From Aldehydirespirator sp965220645 (GTDB lineage: Bacteria > Actinomycetota > Acidimicrobiia > Acidimicrobiales > Aldehydirespiratoraceae), in NCBI GenBank assembly GCA_965220645.1, contig OZ244836.1, positions 310,001-374,000 on the forward strand: a stretch of DNA of 64,000 nt, given 5' to 3'. The translations under genes and the position numbers were made by a program. The notes beneath the pieces were generated by a model that had not been told where the DNA came from, made no database searches, and was given only the letters and a program-made list of their open reading frames with translations. This document shows positions 34,471 through 43,610 of this stretch, piece by piece; within the stretch, counting starts at the first letter, position 1; the number at the start of each line of letters is the position of its first letter.

Positions 34471-34530
34471 GGCGCCTCCTCATTGGAATGTCGGGCCGAG
34501 CTTAGGGCGACATTCCGCTCTCGGCCTCGC

Positions 34531-36081
34531 TCAGCTCGGCCTCGGGGGCAGATGGATCGAGAAAGCAGCCCGGATGCGGGCGTCGACCTCGGCGCTGATG
34601 TGGGTCGGGTGGTGCTCGGCCAGCACCTGCTTCACATGCTCGTGGGCCCGGACCCGCGAGTTCTTGGCCCCGGCGTCGAGCCAGTTGTCGGGGGTGTCGC
34701 GGTCGCCGATCACCGGGTAGATGTACTCCCGCTGCATCAGCTCCAGGGTCTGGGGTGATCCCAGGAAATGGCCCGGGCCCGACACCACGTCCGCGATCAC
34801 CTGCACCGACAGCGTCTCTTCGTTGACCTCGATGCCGCGCACGGTGCGGTTGATCGAACCGAGCATGTCGTTGTCGATCACCAGCGCTTCCAGCGAGCAA
34901 CTCAGGATGCTGGCCAGCATCCCCGCCGACTCGTACACGAGGTTGGCGCCGGCGTTGCCGGCCAGCGTTATGTTTATGCCCTTCTCGTAGCCGGCCTGGT
35001 TGTCGGGGATCTTGGAGTCGGCCATGCCGGCGGCCACCCCCGACGGGAGGCCCATCCAGTTGACCAGTTGGGCCGCGGCCGCATTGAGGACGCCCTCCTC
35101 GCCCGAGCCGCCGCTCATTGCACCGGTACGCAGATCCGAAACGAACGGCCACATACCCATCACGCACGGATGGCCCGGGCTCAACAGGTTCACGCCGGTC
35201 AGCGCGGCCAGGCACTCGGCCAGGGCCTGGGCCAGCGAGCCGGCGAGTGCCGCAGGCGAGGTCGCCCCCGCCTGCCCGGCCGACAGCAGGTTGATGGGCA
35301 TGCCTGTCTCTACCTGCGCCACCATGCACTTCGCCGATTCCTCGGCGAAGCGCAGGGGCGGCACGACGAAGGTGTTGTTGGCCGCCACGAAGGGCCGCTT
35401 GCGGAACTCGCCGGACCCGCCGAGGGCCATGTCGTACATGTCCACGGTCTCGTACACGTGCTCGCGCTCGAACCAGGACGTGCCGATGGGCTTGGTGGTG
35501 CCGACCATGGCGGCGTAGGCGGTGTTGAGATCGAGCAGCCGGGCGTCCTCCATGTCGCGGGCCACCACGGTGCGAACGAAGAAGTGGATGTTGTCGAGCG
35601 TGTCGACCAGCCGGGCGCAGTCGTACACGTCGACCGCCGTGGACGGGCGGAACGTGGCCATCTCGTGGTCGTACATGAGGACCGCCGCGCCGGCGGTGCC
35701 GAAGTGGACCCGGTCGCCGCCCACGGTGATGGACCGGTCGTCGTCGATGCCGTGCCAGACCCACTCCTTGGCCGCGGTGGCGATGGCAGCCTCCACTATT
35801 CCCCTCGGATAGCGCAGCCGACCGGCGTCGTCGACACGGCCGCCCGCGGCCGTGACCACTTCGACGAACTCCTCGATGGGCGAGCCCATGCCGATGTCCT
35901 CCAGCAGCCGGAGCGCGGTGTCGTACACCTGCTGCATGTCGGCTTCGCTCAGGGGCTTGAACTTGCCGCCGGGCAGTCCGGGGCGCACCGGCCGATCATC
36001 GGCTTCCAGCGGTGCCTGGCGGGCCGCGATGCGGCCGGCCCGTCCCCCGCTGCGGCGCCGGCCTCCCGTGTCGTCAGCCAT
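34531..36081 (-). CDS. MttB-family (non-pyrrolysine) amine methyltransferase
   Basis: 516 residues from the ATG at 36081, preceded by AAGGAGG. The whole length matches the trimethylamine methyltransferase superfamily (for example FGTAGAAVLMYDHE, GTTKPIGTSWFERE, the VIGDRDTPDNWLDAGAK C-terminus). There is no in-frame TAG, so no pyrrolysine; such members act on quaternary amines like glycine betaine (MtgB), moving a methyl group to a corrinoid protein. No corrinoid protein gene is visible here, so the acceptor must lie elsewhere. Its frame opens further upstream but inside the dehydrogenase gene. Second gene after the dehydrogenase (19 bp gap), followed by a ferredoxin. Confidence 0.88.
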   Translation of the reverse strand: MADDTGGRRRSGGRAGRIAARQAPLEADDRPVRPGLPGGKFKPLSEADMQQVYDTALRLLEDIGMGSPIEEFVEVVTAAGGRVDDAGRLRYPRGIVEAAIATAAKEWVWHGIDDDRSITVGGDRVHFGTAGAAVLMYDHEMATFRPSTAVDVYDCARLVDTLDNIHFFVRTVVARDMEDARLLDLNTAYAAMVGTTKPIGTSWFEREHVYETVDMYDMALGGSGEFRKRPFVAANNTFVVPPLRFAEESAKCMVAQVETGMPINLLSAGQAGATSPAALAGSLAQALAECLAALTGVNLLSPGHPCVMGMWPFVSDLRTGAMSGGSGEEGVLNAAAAQLVNWMGLPSGVAAGMADSKIPDNQAGYEKGINITLAGNAGANLVYESAGMLASILSCSLEALVIDNDMLGSINRTVRGIEVNEETLSVQVIADVVSGPGHFLGSPQTLELMQREYIYPVIGDRDTPDNWLDAGAKNSRVRAHEHVKQVLAEHHPTHISAEVDARIRAAFSIHLPPRPS

Positions 36082-36100
36082 GAGCCTCGCCCCCTCCTTC

Positions 36101-38602
36101 TTAGGCCCGCGGGGCCGTGTTGGCCGGATCGTAGGCGGGCTCGGCCAGTACCGTGGCAACTCGGCGCTCGCCGAGCAGGTCGAGTTCGAAGGTCGATCCG
36201 GGCGCCTCGAACTCCGGGGCCACGTAGACGAAGGCCAGGCTGCGGCCCACGGTGTGGCCCCAGGTGCCGCTGGTAGCGATGCCCATGACGTTGCCGTCGG
36301 CGTCGAAGGCGGGCTCGTTGCCCCGCACATCGTTGTCGGTTGCGTCCACCTCGCAGTACACCAGCACCATCGACAGCCGCTCGGACTGATCGCGGCGGGC
36401 CACGCTGGCGTCGCGGCCGATGAAGGGCCGGTTCAGGTCCACGAAACGCTCCAGACGGGCCTCGATGGGGGTGATCTCGGTGGTCAGCTCCGAGCCCCAC
36501 GCCTTGTAGGCCTTCTCGATGCGCATGACGTTCATGGCGTAGCTGCCGAAGTGGACCATGCCGTGAGGCTCGCCCGCCGCCACCACCGCGTCGTACAGCT
36601 CGGCCAGGCGGTCGATGGAGCAGTGCAGCTCCCAGCCCAGCTCGCCCACATACGACACCCGCAGCGCCAGGCACGCCACGCCCGCCACATCGATCTCGGC
36701 CGCGGTCAGCCACCGGAACGCTTCGTTGCTCAAGTCGGCGCCGGTCAGATCGGCGAGCACGTCTCGGGCCCGGGGTCCGGTCACCGCCAGGATGCCGGTG
36801 GAGTCGGTCACGTCGGCCACCTTCGCGTCGGTGCCCTCTTCGATGTGCTGCACGAGCCAGTCAAGATCGTGGCTCTGGCCCATGATGGCCGAGGTCAGGT
36901 AGAAGCGGTCCGGCGCCAGGCGGGCGATGGTCATCTCGCACTCGATGCCGCCCATCTCGGTGAGCATGTGCGTCAGTCGGATGCCGCCGTCGCGGGCCGG
37001 AAGCCGGTTGGCCGACAGGCAGTCGAGCAGCCCGGCCGCGTCGGCCCCAGTCACCTCGAAGGAGGCGAAGGCGGTGATGTCGGCGATGCCGACCCGCTCG
37101 CGCACCCCGCGCACCTCGTCACCTACCGGGTCGAAGGCGTTGGAGCGGCGGAACGAGTGCCGCTCGGCGGTGCCGTTGGGCGAGTAGTACTGGGGCCGCT
37201 CCCAGCCGTACACCTCCTGCCACTGGGCGCCCAGCCGGTCGAGGCGGTCGTAGATGGGGTTGGTCTTCTGGGGCCGGCCCGCATCCCGGTACTCGCCGGG
37301 CAGGCGCACCTGGTACATCTCGTGGTACTCGTCGGTGGCCTTGGCGATGGCGAAGGTCGAGCGGGGGCCGGTGTGGTCGCCGAAACGGCGGGGATCCATG
37401 CTCCGGACGTTGATCTCGGTCTGGCCGTGGACCATCCACTGAGCCAGGTACTTGCCCGCGCCGGGACCCTGGGTGATGCCGATGGAGGCGCCGTTGCAGT
37501 GCCAGTAGTTGCGCAGCTCCGGCGCTGGACCCATCAGGTAGCCGGAGTCGGGCGTGTGGGTGATCGGCCCGGACACGATCTGCTTGATGCCGGCCTCGGC
37601 GAAGGCCGGGATGCGCATGACCGTGTACTCCAGGCACTCCTCGAGCACGTCGACGTTCTCGCCGGTGAGGTAGAAGTCGTGGGCCCAGTCGATGCCCTCC
37701 ACCCCGTACACCCTGGAATCGGACATCTCGTAGGGGCCGACCAGCAGGCCGTCGATCTCGCGGCGGTAGTAGCACGACGACCTGGGGTCGCGGGTCACGG
37801 GAGGCTCGTAGCCGAGGTCGATCATGGCTTGCATCGGCTCGGTGACCAGGTACTGGTGGATCACCGAGACGATCGGGACGTCCAGCCCGACCATGGCTCC
37901 GAGCTGGGGGGCGTAGTGGCCGGCCGCGTTCACGACATGCTCACACACGATCCGGTAGCTGTCGTCGGCACCCTTGTCGGCGCCCCCGCTGATGCCCTTC
38001 CCGGCACCTTGGGAGTGCATGCCACCGGGGGTGGCGATGATCTCCCAGCGACCGTCGGGCAGCCGGTTCATGTCGGTGACCATGGTGTGGCGCCGTATCT
38101 CGCAGCCCAAGTTTCGGGCCCCCCGGGCCATGGCGTTGGTGCAGCCCGACGGGTCGGTCCAGCCGTCGTTGGGGGTGTAGAACCCGAGCTGTATGTCGCT
38201 GAGGTCCTCCAGCAGGGGATGGCGCTCACGGATCTCCGACACCCCGATCAGGTGCGATTCGATGCCGATCTGGGTGAGCATGGCATGCACGTAACGGTGC
38301 CAGTCGACCTCGTCGTCGGTGCGGGCCAACCGGATGGCTCCGCAGCCGTGCCAGCCGGCCGACAGCCCGGTCTCGGCCTCCAGGCGGGGGTACAGGGCCA
38401 CCGCCTCCTCATGGACCTTGGCCATGTTGAGGTCGCCGATGAAGTTAGGGATAAGCCCGGCCGCGTGCCAGGTGGACCCTGACGTCAGCTCGCCCTTCTC
38501 CAGCAGGATGGTGTCGGTCCAGCCCTCGTGGGCCAGGTAATACAGCAGGCCCACCCCCATGGCCCCACCCCCGATGATCACGCAGCGCGTCTCTTGTGTC
38601 AC
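36101..38602 (-). CDS. FAD/GcvT dehydrogenase, dimethylglycine/sarcosine dehydrogenase type
   Basis: 833 residues. N-terminal FAD domain with CVIIGGGAMGVGLLYYLA; His46 in SGSTWHAAGL corresponds to the covalent FAD-binding His of dimethylglycine dehydrogenase. The C-terminal half is a GcvT aminomethyltransferase-like domain that binds tetrahydrofolate and captures the methyl carbon as methylene-THF. Start taken as the GTG at 38602 with AGGAGG just upstream; the longer frame lacks similarity. It lies between the membrane-protein/Rieske genes and mttB, consistent with stepwise removal of methyl groups from betaine-like amines. Exact substrate (dimethylglycine, sarcosine or another N-methyl amine) is open. 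Confidence 0.9.
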   Translation of the reverse strand: MTQETRCVIIGGGAMGVGLLYYLAHEGWTDTILLEKGELTSGSTWHAAGLIPNFIGDLNMAKVHEEAVALYPRLEAETGLSAGWHGCGAIRLARTDDEVDWHRYVHAMLTQIGIESHLIGVSEIRERHPLLEDLSDIQLGFYTPNDGWTDPSGCTNAMARGARNLGCEIRRHTMVTDMNRLPDGRWEIIATPGGMHSQGAGKGISGGADKGADDSYRIVCEHVVNAAGHYAPQLGAMVGLDVPIVSVIHQYLVTEPMQAMIDLGYEPPVTRDPRSSCYYRREIDGLLVGPYEMSDSRVYGVEGIDWAHDFYLTGENVDVLEECLEYTVMRIPAFAEAGIKQIVSGPITHTPDSGYLMGPAPELRNYWHCNGASIGITQGPGAGKYLAQWMVHGQTEINVRSMDPRRFGDHTGPRSTFAIAKATDEYHEMYQVRLPGEYRDAGRPQKTNPIYDRLDRLGAQWQEVYGWERPQYYSPNGTAERHSFRRSNAFDPVGDEVRGVRERVGIADITAFASFEVTGADAAGLLDCLSANRLPARDGGIRLTHMLTEMGGIECEMTIARLAPDRFYLTSAIMGQSHDLDWLVQHIEEGTDAKVADVTDSTGILAVTGPRARDVLADLTGADLSNEAFRWLTAAEIDVAGVACLALRVSYVGELGWELHCSIDRLAELYDAVVAAGEPHGMVHFGSYAMNVMRIEKAYKAWGSELTTEITPIEARLERFVDLNRPFIGRDASVARRDQSERLSMVLVYCEVDATDNDVRGNEPAFDADGNVMGIATSGTWGHTVGRSLAFVYVAPEFEAPGSTFELDLLGERRVATVLAEPAYDPANTAPRA

Positions 38603-38705
38603 CGCCCCTCCTGAAGATGTACACACATGCGCCGCGCCAAGAAACCGCGGCGAGCCGGGAGTGTAGTGGCGGCGCGGCCCTTGCAGGATGACAGATAGCG
38701 CGTCT

Positions 38706-38975
38706 CTATTCTGGATAAACGATCCACAGCGCGGCGAGCAGGATCCACGTCGAAACGACAAGCCAGTATGTAACCGGCTGGGCACGGCGGGTGACGCGCT
38801 GGATGAAGCTGCTCTCGCCGGTGGCCAGGTCGTACACGGCCCATGCCAGGAACAGTAGGGCGTAGACCCAGTACTGTCCGGTGAAGGTCAGGAACCACAC
38901 CACTGCCAGGGCAGCCCACGTAGGCCAGAGCTTGACCGCGCTCGACGGTGCAGGGTTGTTCCAAGTGGGAATCAT
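38706..38975 (-). CDS. Small integral membrane protein coupled to the Rieske gene
   Basis: 89 residues with three hydrophobic segments (LWPTWAALAVVWFLTF, YWVYALLFLAWAVYDLA, TYWLVVSTWILLAALWIVY), unusually rich in Trp and Tyr. No family recognised. The ATG at 38975 overlaps the Rieske stop by 4 bp, so the two are translationally coupled; such an arrangement suggests a partner, for example a membrane anchor or a substrate channel. Confidence 0.8.
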   Translation of the reverse strand: MIPTWNNPAPSSAVKLWPTWAALAVVWFLTFTGQYWVYALLFLAWAVYDLATGESSFIQRVTRRAQPVTYWLVVSTWILLAALWIVYPE

Positions 38976-40069
38976 GGGTTTGCCTCCATGTGTACGGTGG
39001 GCGGTTCGATGTCGTTGAGCCGCCAGTTGAGGTAGTGGCCGAAGTCGGCGACTACCCGCTCGGCGGGAACAAGTCGCCCAGGATTGAAATCGCCGGAGGC
39101 GCCGCGCTGGCCCCGCTCGCAGATGGCTTTGTCCTCAGGCAGGAAGTCCGGCAGCGAATAGGCCGCGGCGCTGCTGACAAACCGGGAGATCCACCGGGAG
39201 AACCGACCGCGGGAGCCAGTGCTGCGGGATGAGGCGAAGGCGCCTCCGGTGCGCACCGCGCACTGGTTGATGCCGATGGGGTACACCGCCTGCCACACGA
39301 AGCTGCCCGCGTTGAACACCCCGACGAAGTTGGGCGGCAGGCTGATGAGCAGGTAGTCATCCTCGCCTTCGACGCGGCCGCCGGTGGCCGTGGCCCGGGC
39401 CGAGCCCGCGATGTAGTAGGCGTCCCTGGTGGGCGTGTACGGCTCGAGCGTCTTGGGATGGACCTGGAAGAGGTGGTAGCTCTCCATCGCATTGACGATG
39501 GCCAGCTTCCAGTTGCAGTCCCATTGCTGCGTCTCTTGCCATTCGGATCGGTGGTCCATGGCGTCGATCCCCTGTGCGACCATGTGCGGCTCCACTGCCG
39601 CGAAGCGCTCGGCGAGCGGCTCCACCGCCGGATTGAGGCTCACGAAGACCAGCCCGTGCCACAACTCGACCCGATACTCCGGCAAGCAGTGTGCGGCCTT
39701 GTCGATGGCGCCCTTCGATGTGAACGGCGCCGCCAGCAGCCGGCCGCTGTCGTTGTAGGTCCAGGCGTGGTAGGGACACTGGATGCGCTTGGCATTGGCC
39801 GGGCGCCCGACCAACAGGGTGCCCCGATGGGCGCACAGGTTGGACAGAGCGCGGAGTTCGCCCTGCTGATTGCGCATCAGCAGCACCGGCTGGTTGCCCA
39901 CCACTAGGGGAAGTTGGTCGCCGGGGGCGGCGACGGCGTCCTCGGTGGTGACGAACACCCAGTCCCCGTGCCAGATGCCGGCCATCTCGGCTTCCAGGAC
40001 AACCGGGTCCCGGTAGACGGCATTGGGGAGAGCATGCTGCGGATCGAAAGCCAGTGTGGGTGTTGTCAC
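38972..40069 (-). CDS. Rieske non-haem iron oxygenase, large subunit
   Basis: 365 residues from the GTG at 40069. The Rieske 2Fe-2S ligands are Cys79-x-His81 (LCAHRG) and Cys98-x2-His101 (CPYHAW). The catalytic iron site is in NAMESYHLFQVHPKTL, with two His in the ring-hydroxylase pattern. Related enzymes demethylate quaternary amines (glycine betaine monooxygenase GbcA, carnitine monooxygenase CntA, stachydrine demethylase); the neighbours (dimethylglycine-dehydrogenase-like, MttB-like, thioesterase) support that use. No reductase gene adjoins; the ferredoxin 4.5 kb downstream is a possible donor. A palindrome and -10 box lie in the 60-bp gap to the divergent paaX-like gene. Confidence 0.88.
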   Translation of the reverse strand: MTTPTLAFDPQHALPNAVYRDPVVLEAEMAGIWHGDWVFVTTEDAVAAPGDQLPLVVGNQPVLLMRNQQGELRALSNLCAHRGTLLVGRPANAKRIQCPYHAWTYNDSGRLLAAPFTSKGAIDKAAHCLPEYRVELWHGLVFVSLNPAVEPLAERFAAVEPHMVAQGIDAMDHRSEWQETQQWDCNWKLAIVNAMESYHLFQVHPKTLEPYTPTRDAYYIAGSARATATGGRVEGEDDYLLISLPPNFVGVFNAGSFVWQAVYPIGINQCAVRTGGAFASSRSTGSRGRFSRWISRFVSSAAAYSLPDFLPEDKAICERGQRGASGDFNPGRLVPAERVVADFGHYLNWRLNDIEPPTVHMEANP

Positions 40070-40086
40070 AGTAAGCAGCCTAGCAG

Positions 40087-40121
40087 GTATGCCGCATACT
40101 TCAAACGGTCGTTGATATAAT
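40087..40121. promoter_or_regulatory. Operator palindrome and -10 box between Rieske and paaX-like genes
   Basis: GTATGC-C-GCATAC (40087-40099) is a perfect 6-1-6 palindrome, 18 bases upstream of the Rieske start. TATAAT at 40116-40121 is a consensus -10 box for the plus-strand regulator gene starting at 40130, which would then be nearly leaderless. No good -35 is present. A repressor at the palindrome could control both genes. Confidence 0.5.
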
Positions 40122-40129
40122 GCGCCATC

Positions 40130-41098
40130 ATGGGTAGCCAGCCGAACAGCCCGGGACCAGACCGGGACGGTGTTCTGCCCACTCGCGCGCTCGTACTGTC
40201 GGCGATCGACGCGGACGGCAGGCTCGATGCCGGACCGCTCTTCGCGGTGGCCGCGGCGGCGGGACACAGCGACAAGGCCATGAGGGACTGCCTGGCCCGG
40301 GTCGTGCGAGACGGGCTGCTGGATCGCGACGGGGGACGGGGGCGTTCAGCGCAATACGTTGCGACCGACGCGGGGAGAGCCGAACTCGACGCCGACTTGG
40401 GGTGGACCGCGTTCGCGCATCGACTGGATGCCGGCCTCGAACCTTGGGACGGCTACTGGCATCTCACCGGCTTCGAAATCCCTGAGAGGCGCAGGGGAGC
40501 CCGGGACGCGCTTCGGGGGCTTCTCGTCGAGTTGGGTGCGGCCCCTGTGCAGTCGGGCCTGTACCTCCACGCCGGCGACCTCTCGGACTTCGCGCGCCAG
40601 CTCGCCTCCCATCTCGGGTTGCCCGAAGCCGTCACCAGCTTCGCCACCACGGCGATCCGGGTCGGCAGCGACACGCGGCCTGCTGACATCGTGAAGCGGC
40701 TCTGGCCGATCGACTCTCTCGCCGACCGCTACACCGCGCTCGAGCAGCGGCTGTTGGCCATCACGCAGAATGCCCCGCACGCGGACGGAGACCGCCTTGC
40801 GGCCTCCATGTTCTCAGCCATACTCGACACCGAGGCGGTGCTTCGCAACGATCCGCTGCTGCCCGCGGAACTCCTCCCCGCCGACTGGGCCGGCAAGCGG
40901 GCCCGATACGCCTTCATGGCTACCCACTCGGTGGTGAGCGCTCACAGCGAATTGTTCAGCAATTCGCAGCTGATGCAGTCCTTCACCGCGGAGATCGACC
41001 GTTCTCTGGGCGAGACATCGACCGCGTTCTGGAACCGATGGTTCCCCCGCCTGATGGACGTCTACAAGGCCAAGCTGCCCCCGGCCGCTACCAGCTGA
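40130..41098 (+). CDS. PaaX-family transcriptional repressor
   Basis: 322 residues. N-terminal winged helix (PTRALVLSAIDADGRL to GGRGRSAQYVATDAG), a central domain and the PaaX C-terminal segment starting at DIVKRLWPIDSLADRYTALEQR. PaaX repressors answer CoA thioesters; here the gene faces a Rieske oxygenase operon and not phenylacetate genes, so the ligand may differ (for example a betaine- or carnitine-derived CoA ester; inference). Its stop is 1 bp from the stop of the convergent dehydrogenase gene. Confidence 0.87.
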   Translation: MGSQPNSPGPDRDGVLPTRALVLSAIDADGRLDAGPLFAVAAAAGHSDKAMRDCLARVVRDGLLDRDGGRGRSAQYVATDAGRAELDADLGWTAFAHRLDAGLEPWDGYWHLTGFEIPERRRGARDALRGLLVELGAAPVQSGLYLHAGDLSDFARQLASHLGLPEAVTSFATTAIRVGSDTRPADIVKRLWPIDSLADRYTALEQRLLAITQNAPHADGDRLAASMFSAILDTEAVLRNDPLLPAELLPADWAGKRARYAFMATHSVVSAHSELFSNSQLMQSFTAEIDRSLGETSTAFWNRWFPRLMDVYKAKLPPAATS

Positions 41099-41099
41099 C

Positions 41100-43559
41100 C
41101 TACGGGCCGTCCTCCAGGCGGACTCGGTGGTTGCGGGGATCGTAGAAGCTGCGGATCGACGGGGTGGCCGCGACCAGATCGCCTCCGATGTTGATCTCGA
41201 AGCGGCCCGAGTCCAGCCAGTCCTGGACCACCCCCTCGTCGCCGGTGCGGCGCAGGTAGCCCATGGCCAGGCAGCGATCCTCGACATGGCTCCACATCGA
41301 CGATGTGGTGCTGCCCACCGGCTCGCCGTCTCGCAGGATCGGGTCGTCGTGGTAGCACAGCAGCTCGGGGTGCTCCAGGCGGAACTGGATCAGACGCTTG
41401 TTGCGGGGACGGTCGCGCTGGGCCTCCAGCGCGGTCCGGCCGTTCCACGGGTTCGGCTTGTCCCAGCCGATGGTGAAGCCCAGCCCGGCCTCGATCGGGG
41501 TGTCCTCGTCGGTGATGTCGTGGCCCCAGTGGCGGTAGCCCGACTCCAGCCGCAGCGTGTTCATGGCGTGGTACCCGGCCATGGCCAGGCCATGGGGCTC
41601 GCCCGCCTCGACCAGCACGTCGAACAACTCCACGGCGTGCTCGTTGGGCAGGTACAGCTCCCAGCCCAACTCGCCCACGTAGCTCATGCGCAGGGCCAGC
41701 ACGTCGATGCCGGCCACACCGATGCGCTGGGAGGTGCCGAACGGGAAGTCGGTGTTGGTCAGCGACCCGTCGGTGAGCGGAGCGAGCACGAAGCGGGCCT
41801 TGGGGCCCATCAGCCCGATCATGGCCCAGTGCGCGGTGATGTCGGCGATGTCCACGTGACGGTCCCGGCAGGCCCGGCGCAGGCGGGCCCAGTCCCGGGT
41901 CTGGGCCGCAGCCGCAGTCACCACCAGGAACCGGTCGAGGCCCAGTCGGGTGACGGTCAGGTCGGCTTCGATGCCGCCCTGGCGGTTGCACCACTGCGTG
42001 TACACCGCCCGGCCCACCGGCACGTCGATACGGGCCGTGCTCAGCTCGTCGAGAACCGTCAGCGAGTCGGGGCCGTCCACGGTGAACTTGGCGAACGAGG
42101 TCTGGTCGAACAGCGCTACCCGCTCCCTCACCGCCCGGCATTCGGCGCCTGCGTTGGCCCACCAGTTCTGCTTGCCGTAGCTGTAGGCGTAGGCGCGGTC
42201 CTGGCCGTCGAAGGCGTACCAGTTGGGCCGTTCCCAGCCCGCGGTCTCACCGAACACCGCCCCGGCCGCATCCAGGCGGTCGTGCAGTGGCGACATGCGC
42301 TGGCCCCGGGCACTCTCGTACTGGTAGAAGGGCCAGTGCATGGCGTACAGCAGACCCAGGCTCTCCGGGACACGCTGAGCCAGGTAGGCGGGGTCGGCCT
42401 GGAACTCGAACGCCCGGCGGATGTCGACCGACGACAGGTCCATCGGCGGATGGCGATCGGCGATCCAGTCGGCTAGGGCCCAGCCCACCCCGCCCGCGGA
42501 CTGGATGCCGACCGAGTTGAAGCCGGCGGCCACGAAGCAGCCGTCCACTTCGGGCGACTCGCCCAGGTAGTACACCCCGTCGGGGGTGAAGGCTTCGGGG
42601 CCGTTGAGGAACAACTGGATCCCGCACTCGCCCAGAGCAGGGACCCGGTGGATGGACCGCTCGAAGATCGGGCCGATGTGGTCCCAGTCCTCACCTAGCG
42701 TTCCGAAGGAGAAGTCGCGGGGGATTCCGTCGAGGTTCCATACCTTGCCCCGGGGCTCGAAGAAGCCGGCCATGATCTTGCCGGTCTCCTCCTTGAAGTA
42801 CGTGTAGTTGCCGGGATCGCGCAGCACCGGTGTGTTGGCGTCCAGGCCGAGGGGCTCGGACACTACGTAGAAGTGCTCGCAGGCCTGCAGCGGCACGTTC
42901 ACCCCGATCTGGGCCGCGAGCTGGCGGGTCCAGATGCCGGTGGTCAGCACCACGGTGTCGGTCTCGATGCTGCCCTGCTCGGTGTCGATCCCGCAGACGG
43001 TTTCGGCCTTGGTGCGCAGCCCGGTCACGGCCACACCCTCGACGATGCGCACTCCCCGGCTGCGGGCCCCCTTGGCCAGCGCCATGGTGGTGTCGACCGG
43101 CGAAGTGTGGCCGTCGCGGGGGATGTACAGCGCGCCCACGATGTCGTCGGTGCGGATCAGCGGCCAGCGCTCGCGCAGCTCATCGATGTCGATCTCGCGG
43201 GTCTCAACGCCGACCGAGACAGCCATGGCCGCGCCCCGCCTGATCTCCTCCCAGCGCTCGGCGTCGGCGGCCACCGAAATCGACCCGGGCGTCCGGCATC
43301 CGGTGGCCTGGCCGGTCTCGTCCTCGAGTGCCTCGTACAGCCGGGCCGAGTAGGTGGCCAGCTTGGTGAGGCTGTGGGTGGACTTGAGCTGCGACACCAG
43401 CCCGGCCGCGTGCCATGTGGTGCCGCCGGTGAGCTGGTTCTGCTCCAGCACGACCACGTCGGTGATGCCCCGGCGGGCCAGGTGATAGGCAACGCTGCAG
43501 CCGACGATGCCGCCGCCCACCACCACAACCTCGGCCCGATCGGGCAGCCCTCCGACCAT
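41100..43559 (-). CDS. Second FAD/GcvT dehydrogenase (dimethylglycine/sarcosine dehydrogenase type)
   Basis: 819 residues, same architecture as the 36101-38602 enzyme but clearly diverged. FAD site VVVVGGGIVGCSVAYHLA; His50 in LTGGTTWHAAGL is the covalent flavin His; the GcvT and GcvT-C domains cover about 430-810. It likely removes one methyl group from N-methylated glycine and passes it to tetrahydrofolate. It ends the glxB-glxC-(IS110)-glxD series on the minus strand, 51 bp after glxD. Two such paralogues suggest separate steps or substrates. Confidence 0.9.
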   Translation of the reverse strand: MVGGLPDRAEVVVVGGGIVGCSVAYHLARRGITDVVVLEQNQLTGGTTWHAAGLVSQLKSTHSLTKLATYSARLYEALEDETGQATGCRTPGSISVAADAERWEEIRRGAAMAVSVGVETREIDIDELRERWPLIRTDDIVGALYIPRDGHTSPVDTTMALAKGARSRGVRIVEGVAVTGLRTKAETVCGIDTEQGSIETDTVVLTTGIWTRQLAAQIGVNVPLQACEHFYVVSEPLGLDANTPVLRDPGNYTYFKEETGKIMAGFFEPRGKVWNLDGIPRDFSFGTLGEDWDHIGPIFERSIHRVPALGECGIQLFLNGPEAFTPDGVYYLGESPEVDGCFVAAGFNSVGIQSAGGVGWALADWIADRHPPMDLSSVDIRRAFEFQADPAYLAQRVPESLGLLYAMHWPFYQYESARGQRMSPLHDRLDAAGAVFGETAGWERPNWYAFDGQDRAYAYSYGKQNWWANAGAECRAVRERVALFDQTSFAKFTVDGPDSLTVLDELSTARIDVPVGRAVYTQWCNRQGGIEADLTVTRLGLDRFLVVTAAAAQTRDWARLRRACRDRHVDIADITAHWAMIGLMGPKARFVLAPLTDGSLTNTDFPFGTSQRIGVAGIDVLALRMSYVGELGWELYLPNEHAVELFDVLVEAGEPHGLAMAGYHAMNTLRLESGYRHWGHDITDEDTPIEAGLGFTIGWDKPNPWNGRTALEAQRDRPRNKRLIQFRLEHPELLCYHDDPILRDGEPVGSTTSSMWSHVEDRCLAMGYLRRTGDEGVVQDWLDSGRFEINIGGDLVAATPSIRSFYDPRNHRVRLEDGP

Positions 43560-43610
43560 CGAATTCCCCTCCGTTAATTCGTTGGCCCGGTTAGCCCGGC
43601 CCCAGACGTG

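Noticed and set aside
34531..36081. Pyrrolysine-containing trimethylamine methyltransferase
   Set aside because: No in-frame TAG interrupts the gene and no pyl genes are nearby.
35852..38482. 876-codon plus-strand ORF opposite the dehydrogenase and mttB genes
   Set aside because: It is the antisense shadow of two clear genes in high-GC DNA; its translation is His/Gly/Val-rich with no domain and no ribosome site. The same applies to long antisense frames at 4617-5735, 9101-10498, 32280-33143 and 41127-42476.
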